From Culex pipiens pallens (taxonomy: Eukaryota > Arthropoda > Insecta > Diptera > Culicidae), in contig NC_068939.1 in NCBI RefSeq assembly GCF_016801865.2, forward strand, positions 92,400,879 through 92,464,878: DNA of 64,000 nt, read 5' to 3'. Shown one piece after another: positions 47,588 through 56,650 of the stretch. The notes under the pieces were generated by a model. That model worked only from the letters and a program-made list of their open reading frames with translations. It was not told the origin of the DNA and did not search any database. The position numbers and the translations under genes are program-made. Within the stretch, counting starts at the first letter, position 1, and the number at the start of each line of letters is the position of its first letter.

Positions 47588-47882
47588 AGCACAAGCCTTA
47601 CCTGACAAACTTCGTCCTGCCCTTTTTTGGTTTCCTGACGTTTCTTACTTGTTTGCTAATTCAGCCTCCTGTGATCAAAATTTGATTTTACTCAGCTTTT
47701 CCCATACAATCTGCAGATTTTCCGGAATCGGTTCCAGAGTGACCAAAGTGTCAACTTATTGGCGTAAAAACCTTCCTTGAGCTTATACGAACCCAACGCA
47801 ACAAAGAGCACCTCGATCCGACGCTCCGTATTGAACTGATTCGCGTTCGAACAAAACCGTCGAAATTTTTTATATATATATA
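47588..47882 (+). mobile_element. SINE-like or LINE-3'-end repeat ending in (TA)n, copy 2
   Basis: Second copy of the repeat at 18945-19240, in the same orientation and with the same end in TATATATATA. Shared landmarks are ATCTGCAGATTTTCCGGAAT and CGCAACAAAGAGCACCTCG. No coding capacity. Confidence 0.65.
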
Positions 47883-48480
47883 AGATTTATAAGACCACTT
47901 TTCTAATTAAGATAATAAATAGAACTTCAACATGGGAATTCCACCATCCAAAAGTTGTTTCTAGACAAATTTGCATTTATGGGCAAAAAGTGCTAGAAAT
48001 ATTAATACTTTTTACTTGTTTATCTACTATAAACAAATGATGTTGCAAAACTTTTCATTGAAACTTGCTGGTACATGTCCTACTGATTTTTGAATTACTC
48101 AGTGTCAATTGAAATTACATTTAGGAAGCTGTTATTGAACATCAAAGCTGTAGCATAATTTTAATCTGATCAAAGGTAATAATAATGCTTGATAATTATT
48201 TAACTTTAATTTTAAGTTGTCACTTAATTTTGAAGAAAATTTTAAAAGAGGGAGAAATAAACAAAATTTGCAATTACCTAAACAAAAACATTTGGATCAT
48301 TAATTAGGCGTTAAGAGTGAAATCGATCAATCTTCAAGTTTTTCTGGAAAAAAAATGTTCAAAATACCATTCGTCTCCATTGAAATCGTTAGACTCAAAC
48401 AAATTTTGATGGAGACGTATGAGGGCATTTCAATCGTTAGAGAAATCTAAAATCCCATTCGTCTAGCGCGTTTCTCCACT
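47883..48480. other. AT-rich intronic DNA
   Basis: Contains a small inverted pair near 48365-48420 (CATTCGTCTCCATTGAAAT and GATGGAGACGTATGAGG), related to the dispersed CGTCTCCAT motif seen elsewhere. Nothing else was recognised. Confidence 0.4.
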
Positions 48481-49200
48481 CCACATTCCCTCGACAGCTT
48501 GTAAAAAGCATATTCCGCCAGCAGCGTTGGAAAAAAAACGAGCCGAACATTTATGTTCTAAAAGAATCATCTATAAATAGAGACGATTTTTAAAAATACC
48601 TTCAAAGAGCACACCTCATCTGTGCTGCCCCCCTCCCTTAAGATGCGAGGAAAACAGCGATGAAAAGTCATTTTGCCGGCCTACGTCAATCGAATTGGCG
48701 TTGTGAGGGTGTGGATGCCGGTCTTTCCCCAACCCCATTTTCACAAAACACCGCCACACGCTAGGTGAGGAAAAATTTTCCGCTCATTTCCACACCAGCG
48801 AAAGGAAAACTCACATTCACACACGTGGATAAAAATAGCCACCACCCCCCAAATCTGAAACTCTCCTCGCGTCCTTCTTTTTGCCCCTTGCTCCAGGCAA
48901 AAATAAGAATGACCCTCCCCCACACCTCCCCTCGAACGTACCGGGGGTTGATCTCGCGCCCGACAGGTGCCACTCCGTCGAGTGTCATAACCCACCTGGG
49001 TGACGTGTGACCTTCTGGGAGCAGCGCGCGTCAATCTCCCAAAGAATGGGCAGACACGCTTACAAGGAGGGGGACAATACAGAGAAGAAGAAGAAAGAAA
49101 ATCCGAAGAACCACGCGCGCTTGGGTTCAGCCACCCACGCGCAATCTTTTGTGATTGTTTACTGTTTTTATGGGGGAAAGGTTGAATTCAAAAGTTGAAT
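48481..49200. other. GC-rich intronic segment
   Basis: CpG- and C-rich, with no recognised gene. Frames on both strands overlap and lack domains. Candidate regulatory DNA only. Confidence 0.3.
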
Positions 49201-49216
49201 TTGTTATTTTTAATTC

Positions 49217-50160
49217 CTTATATTTCTTAAATTTCTTAAATTTCTTAAATTTCTTAATTTTTTTAAATTTCTCAAATTTCTTAAATCTCTTAAAATTCTT
49301 AAATTTCTTAAATTTCTTAAATTTTATAATTTTTTAATTTTTTTTAAATTTCTTAAATTTCTTAAATTTCTTAAATTTCTTAAATTTCTTAAATTTCTTA
49401 AATTTCTTAAATTTCTTAAATTTCTTAAATTTCTTAAATTTCTTAAATTTCTTAAATTTCTTAAATTTCTTAAATTTCTTAAATTTCTTAAATTTCTTAA
49501 ATTTCTTAAATTTCTTAAATTTCTTAAATTTCTTAAATTTCTTAAATTTCTTAAATTTCTTAAATTTCTTAAATTTCTTAAATTTCTTAATTTTTTTTTA
49601 AATTTCTCAATTTCTTAAATTTCTTAAATTTCTTAAATTTCTTAAATTTCTTAAATTTCTTAAATTTCTTAAATTTCTTAAATTTCTTAAATTTCTTAAA
49701 TTTCTTAAATTTCTTAAATTTCTTAAATTTCTTAAATTTCTTAAATTTCTTAAATTTCTTAAATTTCTTAAATTTCTTAAATTTCTTAAATTTCTTAAAT
49801 TTCTTAAATTTCTTAAATTTCTTAAATTTCTTAAATTTCTTAAATTTCTTAAATTTCTTAAATTTCTTAAATTTCTTAAATTTCTTAAATTTCTTAAATT
49901 TCTTAAATTTCTTAAATTTCTTAAATTTCTTAAATTTCTTAAATTTCTTAAATTTCTTAAATTTCTTAAATTTCTTAAATTTCTTAAATTTCTTAAATTT
50001 CTTAAATTTCTTAAATTTCTTAAATATCTTAAATTTCTTAAATTTCTTAAATTTCTTAAATTTCTTAAATTTCTTAAATTTCTTAAATTTCTTAAATTTC
50101 TTAAATTTCTTAAATTTCTTAAATTTCTTAAATTTCTTAAATTTCTTAAATTTCTCAAAT
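49217..50160. repeat. 9-bp minisatellite (TTTCTTAAA)n
   Basis: About 100 copies of a 9-bp unit, almost perfectly uniform at 49347-49590 and 49613-50158. Degenerate units lie at the left edge and a short poly(T) interruption at about 49591-49612. Since 9 is a multiple of three, the minus strand reads (NLR)n for 183 codons; this is not a protein gene. The uniformity suggests recent slippage expansion. Confidence 0.97.
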
Positions 50161-50960
50161 TTTTTAGGTTATTAGTTTTTTCTTTTTTTTATTTCTTAAT
50201 TTTTATCAAGTTTTGGAGATTCTTAAACTCTTCTATTTTTGAAATTTCCTAATGCTCCATCTTCGGAGCTTCTTAAGGGTGCACAGCACCCAAGGAAGTT
50301 GTTGTCTTCTCATTCCAAAATTGCAAAAAAAAACTCGGACCCAATCCTGCAACAATCTGATTGTAAAAATAGGATTTTTTTGTAATCGCTTAGGAGACAG
50401 TGTACTTTAGGGGATGAATAAAAATTTATATCGATAGTTCCCGTAGTTTCGAAAATACTAAAATATCTGTAACTCTGACTCTGGTTGATGTGCATCGTTA
50501 ATGTTGATTTTTTGGAATATCTTTTCTCGTCCACTTGATTTTAAACTGGATCTCATAATTATCTTTTTTTCTATTCAGATAAAAAAATATCACAATTTTA
50601 TGTATTTTATAATCCTGTTAATGTTCAAATAATGCTTATATTTCAACTGTCAACTAACCATCGCTAAAAGGCAAACAAAAGTTTTATCAAAATTAATTAA
50701 TGATTTCATTGCAATGTATTCACAAATTATGTCATGAAAAAATTGCAATGTACAAGAAAATAATGTTTTTTTTTTTTGCAGACCAAAAATGCTGAAATTT
50801 ACTTCCAATTATGAAAACATTTTTTTAAATACATTTAAGGACTAATTAAAAGAAACAAATTTGGAATTCTTCGGGATTTTTATTAACGTTCGGAAGTTTT
50901 GTTTGTTATTTCGTGTTATTTTTTGATTAATTTTTGAGATTATTTTTTTTTATTTATTTC
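50161..50960. other. AT-rich intronic DNA, nothing recognised
   Basis: Homopolymer-rich. One short palindromic patch, GGGTGCACAGCACCC, lies at about 50277-50291. Confidence 0.4.
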
Positions 50961-52700
50961 TTGACCTCCTAGGTGTCCAATCGTACTCCTCCTCCCGAAC
51001 CTCATGCAGTCTCAGAAAAGAAAACAAAATCTCGTAGGACGTTGACGACGTCGCGTCACTTTGCATCGTCCCACTTTTTTTTTTCTTACGATCTCTATCG
51101 ACGATGTCCCCGAACGAACAAAAAAAAGCTCACAGGCACGTGGCAGAGCTCCACCAACGCCCACCAAATCGCGGGCTTCTCTGGGGGGGATTGAGAGTAG
51201 GCAAAGCCGGTCTTTGACGGGCCGGCCCACGTGCAAAGTTGGCACACGTGCTCAGGTCGTGGTGCGAAACTGGAACGATTGGGACTGTTGTGGGTGGAGC
51301 GCACAAGATGAACTCTTTGATGAACTTCAGAGTTTGGGTATGAGGGTTCGTGGTAATGTAGGCTTGAACTCAATCGATGTAAATAAAACGATTGATTGAT
51401 GTGATTTTCAGCAACGCAATTGATTAAGACATTCACAGTAGACTGTCGATATTGATAAGAATTATGATGATGACCAAGGTCGTTGCCGTGAAAATCCGAT
51501 CTACGAACACCTCATGCTTTTTATGGCGTTGATCTCTGCCATTTTACCACAAAATTGGGTTCGCTTTCTTCTCAATTCAAAAGTTCTCGTGTTCTTAATA
51601 TTGAACAACTACAAAGAGTCGCCAAGATTCCTTCAGTTCCGGAACCGATGTTCATCGCGAATCACATCGACTCCTCATCGAATGTGTGTCACATTGGCTG
51701 GTGCGCGAAAGTAGATCATCTCCAGCGCTCCTCTTCCCAAGTAGCTACACCACCAGACCTATCCATACAAAGTGCGTCCGTCTGCCGTGACTTGGCGAAT
51801 CTGTCACCGTCGTCGCCACCAGCATTCCTGAACCCCGTACGAGCGTGAACGTCGTCGTCGTCGCGAGATCCCGCTGAAAGCTCAACCAGAAACCAGTTGT
51901 GTGTGTCAGCGCTGAAATCGCATCGACAAACTCAAAACCTGTACGCTCTGAATGATCGTCCGGGGGTACGCGCGGGGTGCGGGCCGTCAATAATGTCCCT
52001 GACGCCAGTGTAATCAAGCAAGTCGCGCGTTCTGTCGACTTGATCGTCGTCGTCGCCGCCGTAGTCTATACCGTGTGGACCGGTCAGCATTCCATTCTCT
52101 GTCTCGTTCGTTCGTTCGTTCTCTGCGCGCGCTGGCTGTAGCTATCAGGTCCCGGTTGTTGTTGTGATCGTACGAAGAAGCAGCCCCGAAAAAAAACACG
52201 CGAGACAACGGCGAAGAATTAGCAGCCTCAACCTCGAGGCAGGGAGAAAAATTCTAAACATTCGTAGAATTTCTGGGTTTCTCCTCCTTCATCCCGTCCG
52301 TCCGTCCATTCTGCTTCTTCCATTGACACTCTCCGACGACGACGACGACGACGATTGCCGATTCATTCCAATCGCTCTCGGCCGGGGTCTTCGGCGCTGT
52401 ATGTAAACAAAGTTTTGTGCTCCTCGAACATGAAATTAAGTTCTGCCGTCGTTCTTTATTTTTTGCGCCTTCGGGATTACCTCATCTCTGCTTCCTCCTA
52501 CTTCTCGTCTCTTTACGCTCTTCCTCCTCAGTTCGTCACCGGCTGCCGTGGGTTTCGGTTGGTGTCGTTATTGAACGCGTGGGGACAGGTCAGTTTGCGT
52601 GTTTCTTGGAGTGTTGCCTCCATTGTCAGCCACAGGAACCGGGATATAGGACGATCGTGGAGTTTACAAACATTTTTGAATTCTTTACTTAGTCCTGAGA
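50961..52700. other. GC-rich intronic island near the coding exon
   Basis: CpG-rich with GAC/GTC trinucleotide runs (52336-52354), TTCGTTCGTTCG at 52106-52120 and CA/GT tracts. Frames on both strands overlap and lack domains. As the island closest to the coding exon, it may hold regulatory DNA or an alternative leader exon. Confidence 0.35.
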
Positions 52701-53364
52701 ATGTCTTTTTATGTGAAGAAATATGACACTGGTGTTGCTAGAGTTCCTTGAAATGTAAATTTGAAGATCAACCAGTTCAACAATGACCGATGCATTCTTA
52801 AGTGGAGTATCTACTAATGATAGTAATAGTAATTTTATTTGATAACGACATCCAGTATAAGAGCAGCTTCAGTGTGCATTTTGTGATGGTTTTTGCGTCA
52901 TAATTTATAAAAAAACTGGCTTGAAACTTTAGTTAGTTTTTGCACCTAACAACTTGGAAAACCGAGTAACAAAAACATTAAATAAAATATGTACAAGCTA
53001 AGCTTACTAAAATGCAAACAAGTAATCCGCGTTAATCAAAGAAGCTACATAACTTATTTTCAGCTAAGAATACATCGATATAGGTCTTCATTGATCTGGT
53101 TGATGTTTATGTTCATATTTTAAGATTTTTTTTTTGACTTTTTCGGATAGTGTCTTTTTAGAATTTCGTATCGTAATCCTGCAACGCATTTGTAAAGCTG
53201 TCAATTGTAGATCTCATGTTCTGATGTCTAGCCTGAAGTCACGTCATTGAACAAAGACGATATTTTTTTTCTTTCAATCTACTCTACTCTTAATTTTTAA
53301 ATTCTTGATGAATTTAGCAAACGTTACCTTATTTTTTGATAAAACATCTAACGATCTCCTTTTT
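52701..53364. other. AT-rich intron end
   Basis: Ordinary AT-rich intronic sequence that leads into the acceptor's branch-point and pyrimidine tract. Confidence 0.5.
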
Positions 53365-53381
53365 CTCAATCTCCTCCACAG

Positions 53382-53474
53382 AAGGCGATTAAAACAACGA
53401 TGACGGATCTTGGTGGACCCCGGCTGAAGCAGACGCAGACGCAGCGAAGACGCTAGCCGCATCGAGAGAGCTAC
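53382..53474 (+). other. 5' UTR part of the sprouty coding exon
   Basis: Starts directly after CTCCTCCACAG (acceptor G at 53381). It contains a 19-codon ORF, 53400-53456 counting its TAG. This ORF is in the same frame as the sprouty ORF, so its TAG is the in-frame stop that makes 53475 the first usable ATG. Confidence 0.65.
53400..53456 (+). CDS. Short upstream ORF before sprouty
   Basis: Encodes an 18-residue basic peptide beginning MTDLGGPRLK and ends at TAG, 18 bases before the sprouty ATG. Its start context (ACGATGA, A at -3) is better than that of the main ATG (TACATGG, T at -3). It may reduce or gate sprouty translation. No conserved peptide function is claimed. Confidence 0.3.
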   Translation: MTDLGGPRLKQTQTQRRR

Positions 53475-55157
53475 ATGGATCGCAGAAATGGCGGCGATCC
53501 TTTGGCGCCTCCTCGGCCCCCCAAGTCTCTGCCCCGTGTTCATCGTCCCCGGGCTCCCGAGCCGGCCATAATGAGCTCCGCCGCCGATACGACCTCGACC
53601 GCGAACCGAAGTCTCAGCAACGTACCGCCGCAACTGTCACCAAAACCTAGGAATCTAAGCTCTTCCAGTAGTAGTACGACGACAACGACGACGCCGGCTG
53701 CGCCCCGAAGCAGCAGCAATATCAGTTCATCAATTCCACCGCCGTTGCCCCCGCAGATTGTGCCGCTGACGCCGCTGCACACCCGAAGCCAACACCACCA
53801 CCACCAGCAGCACCTTCTTCCTAGTAGTCATAACAATAGCAGTAGTCATAGTCTAGTACAGCCAGCAAGTACCTTCTCGCGACGACGTCCACCGGCAGCG
53901 CTACCGTCGCTCTCCGTCGCGGTGAGCAGTAGTAACAGCAACATTTTGGGTCCTCCGAGCTTGGAGACGAGCCTGCCGCCCGCCGCCACATCCCCGGTCA
54001 CGCTGGCTGCGCCGCGACCCGAGAACGAAAGGCTTACGAACGAGTATGTCGACACGCCGTTCAGCAACAGCCGGCTATCGCCACCGTCATCGAACCGGGT
54101 GCCGCGATCCGCGGCGACCCCCGGGTCGGCGGTGGCAGCGCCACACGGTGAAGATCCAACGAGTCGACAGCTATCATCAGTATCGCCGCATTCACCTAGC
54201 AGTAACAGTAGTAGTACAACGGGCAAGCCAATCGGATCGACGGCGATGCCGACGACGCTGCACGGCAGCGGTAGGAACTTTAACAATAATACGATCAACA
54301 CTAGGCCAAATCAATTACCGCTGGGACAGCAGCACAGGACGGTGGGGGCGGCGGCGGTGGCGGCTGCGACGCCGTTGTCCGCGGGTGGCTCACCCACGAT
54401 ACAGTCAGCAACATTGCCAATTACCAAACAACCAGTATCGAACCATACCTTTAGCAAAGATGCGGCGGCGACGGCGACAGGCCTGCACGAGCTGGACTGC
54501 ATCGAGCTGCACCCGTCGACGAACGGTGATCTACTTAACTCCATCACCTGTCCGCACTGTAAAAAGTGTCGCTGCGAGGAGTGCCAGCGGCCGCGGCAGC
54601 TGCCCTCGCGGTGGCTCTGCGACAACAGCTGTCTGTGCAGCGCGGAGACCATCATCGACTACGCGTCCTGTCTGTGCGTCGTCAAGGCCCTGTACTACCA
54701 CTGCTCGAAGGACCACGAGATGGAGCGCGAAAGCGACACGATATCCTGCGCCGAAGATCCCTGCTCGTGTCTGCCGCACAAGCGAACGACGCGGTGGGGC
54801 CTGCTGGGCGCGCTGTCCCTCGGTCTGCCCTGCCTCTGGTGCTACTGGCCCATGCGGGGCTGTGTGGCCGTCTGTGCGAAATGCTACGCTAAACATTCCC
54901 GACACGGTTGCCGCTGCCAGCTGCAGAACGGAGCCGGCAGTCTCGCCGGAAGCATCCTCGGCGGCGGAGGCCCCGGCCAAAGTGCCAACGGCACGACCGG
55001 ACCGGACCACGCCAAGTTCTCCGCCGTCACCGGCACCAGCCCCGTCTTTGGCATCAAGGCGAAACACCACCACCACAGCAGTCACCACCACCACCACCAC
55101 CATCATAGCGATCTTACGCCCGAGAAGCGGCTGCTCGACTCCAGCCCAGAGTACTGA
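53475..55157 (+). CDS. sty: Sprouty, feedback inhibitor of receptor tyrosine kinase signalling
   Basis: 560 aa in one exon. Sprouty proteins are membrane-associated inhibitors of FGF and EGF receptor signalling to Ras/MAPK, usually induced by the pathway they limit. The start is fixed by the dipteran N-terminus (MDRRNGGDPLAPPRPPK, residues 1-17) and an upstream in-frame stop. Residues 40-350 are Ser/Thr/Pro/Asn-rich and low complexity. Within them NEYVDTP (Tyr191) corresponds to the conserved Sprouty tyrosine motif used for SH2/Cbl-type contacts in other animals. Residues 359-481 form the Sprouty domain, with 21 cysteines and conserved blocks RQLPSRWLCDN, DYASCLC and LPCLWCYWPMRGC; this domain mediates membrane targeting and is palmitoylated in relatives. 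A His-rich run lies at 531-544. The C-terminus is DLTPEKRLLDSSPEY, near-identical to the fly protein as I recall it. No truncation or frameshift. Drosophila sprouty is of similar size. Confidence 0.97.
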   Translation: MDRRNGGDPLAPPRPPKSLPRVHRPRAPEPAIMSSAADTTSTANRSLSNVPPQLSPKPRNLSSSSSSTTTTTTPAAPRSSSNISSSIPPPLPPQIVPLTPLHTRSQHHHHQQHLLPSSHNNSSSHSLVQPASTFSRRRPPAALPSLSVAVSSSNSNILGPPSLETSLPPAATSPVTLAAPRPENERLTNEYVDTPFSNSRLSPPSSNRVPRSAATPGSAVAAPHGEDPTSRQLSSVSPHSPSSNSSSTTGKPIGSTAMPTTLHGSGRNFNNNTINTRPNQLPLGQQHRTVGAAAVAAATPLSAGGSPTIQSATLPITKQPVSNHTFSKDAAATATGLHELDCIELHPSTNGDLLNSITCPHCKKCRCEECQRPRQLPSRWLCDNSCLCSAETIIDYASCLCVVKALYYHCSKDHEMERESDTISCAEDPCSCLPHKRTTRWGLLGALSLGLPCLWCYWPMRGCVAVCAKCYAKHSRHGCRCQLQNGAGSLAGSILGGGGPGQSANGTTGPDHAKFSAVTGTSPVFGIKAKHHHHSSHHHHHHHHSDLTPEKRLLDSSPEY

Positions 55158-56650
55158 TATATGCTGTATCTGTAAGCGGGCGGACCCAACAAAAAATAGC
55201 CGCCCGCTGGCAGACGTCATCGTGCAACGGTAAACAATAGGAGCGAAGGAGGAGGAGTGCGTCGTGTGCGTGTCGTAGGGTCTAACAACAACAACAATAA
55301 TCATAAACTCGGCGCGGGTAACACAAACACACACACACGTGGGATTCGATAGAAATGAGATCGGCGAGATCGAATTGGAACGGGGAGGGGAGAACTGTTT
55401 TAATTATAATTTAACCAAAGACTGCAGACTATTATTGAGTTATGTTTTTTTGATATAAATAATAATTATTTTTTCGTATGAAAACAAACGCAAAAAGAGG
55501 AAAAGAGGGAGGAAACGGAGGATTAACCAATATCGCGACAAGTCGACTATTCTATTGCTATTTCTATCAATCTACCACACACACACACACGTGCACACGC
55601 ACGCACACTGTTAGGTTATGTTGTGTTTGTTTGGGCGATTTGAAGGGGGGATCATCGTCAGGGGAGACGCTTGACAGCTGTCAAACCTAGTGCGGATCTA
55701 CCCCTTCAGGTTGTCAAACGAACACAACATTAGGCTTCACGCACTTGCAGAAGTCTCTGTCTTATCGCGAAACGCGAGAACGAATCGCACGCGAAAAGTA
55801 CAGAACCGCGATTCTGACGGAGAGCAAGGTTCTGCAAGTGCGTGAACCATTTCGAGCAGATTGCGCCGCCAAGACGGAGAAAACCGGAAACGCTAATTTA
55901 TTCTAACTGTTCTAACGCTAAGTGGGGTGGGTGGGGAGGAGGTGCGGGGAATCTCTCAATTTTCCAGAGAGATTCGAGTATATTTTAACGAGAGAGAGAG
56001 AGAGCGAGTGTAAAACGATTTGAGCGCGCGCGTAGTCGAAAGAAAAGTGTTAGGGACAAACTTAGTTAGGATGTTTTTTTTTTTTTTTTCAAGAGTTGCG
56101 CGCGAACGAACGAGAGTAATTTATTTGCCTGTGCGCCCGCGAGGGAGGAGGTGTTGGGCAGGTGGAACGACTGTTTGTGCTCGATATTTTAAAAATATCG
56201 ATCCGCGAAGCAAATGGGGCAAAACGAGACATTCTGTTGGGGTCGAGGGTCGCGAGAGTAGGTAGGTGATTAAGGTGAAACAATTAGGACAAACAAATGA
56301 AGAAATCGAGGTGGTATGACCGAGGAAAAACCCTGTAAATATCTATACATATTTATCCAAATGACTAATTTAATGTAGACAACCCCCCTACATCAGGCAA
56401 ACCGAGAAAAGGGAGAAACTATTTTTCTTAACAAAACAACAAAAAATATGTGTATGCAATTGTACGCGAGATGTATATAAACCACACAAACACACAGGAA
56501 GTAGGAGAAGCTGAAAAATGAAGGGAAAAATCATAAGCATATTTATATTTAAAAAATACACACACACACGAAGAAACCACTGAAAAATGTGTAATATATA
56601 TTTTTTTTTGTTCGACGGGGAGCACATTCAACTGTGGGCTCCACGTGTCT
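55158..56650 (+). other. Proximal 3' UTR of sprouty
   Basis: Directly follows the TGA at 55155-55157. It is rich in CA and GA tracts (55323-55339, 55574-55590, 55991-56003, 56561-56570), has short T runs and no coding frame of note. It includes a TTGACAGCTGTCAA palindrome (55671-55684), a 17-bp-stem hairpin (55736-55846), and two TGTAAATA Pumilio-type motifs (56334-56341 in this stretch and 56721-56728 just beyond). No AATAAA occurs here, so the transcript probably continues. Confidence 0.6.
55736..55846 (+). other. Stable hairpin in the sprouty 3' UTR
   Basis: TTCACGCACTTGCAGAA (55736-55752) pairs perfectly with TTCTGCAAGTGCGTGAA (55830-55846). The enclosed 77 bases hold smaller hairpins (TCGCGAAACGCGA at about 55765, AGAACCGCGATTCT at about 55803). 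It may be an RNA element or a short MITE; one copy only is seen in this window. Confidence 0.6.

Larger units (their letters stand above)
22460..53381 (+). other. Putative 30.9-kb sprouty intron
   Basis: Bounded by GTAAGT at 22460 and by a strong acceptor at 53365-53381. The acceptor has a branch-point-like CTAAC at about 53348, a long pyrimidine tract and CCACAG. Inside are AT-rich transposon-derived blocks alternating with GC-rich islands, plus two large tandem arrays. No other protein-coding exon was recognised within it on either strand. Additional or alternative untranslated exons are possible (see the GTGAGT sites at 43086 and elsewhere). Confidence 0.5.

Noticed and set aside
49607..50158. 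183-codon (NLR)n minus-strand ORF as a repeat protein
   Set aside because: It is purely a consequence of a 9-bp repeat with no stop codon in that frame.
44379..50160. CRISPR array
   Set aside because: The repeats are contiguous tandem units without unique spacers, in a eukaryotic genome.
54046..55334. Long alternative-frame and antisense ORFs over sprouty (54046-55233 plus, 54531-55334 minus)
   Set aside because: They are shadows of the GC-rich sprouty coding sequence in other frames.
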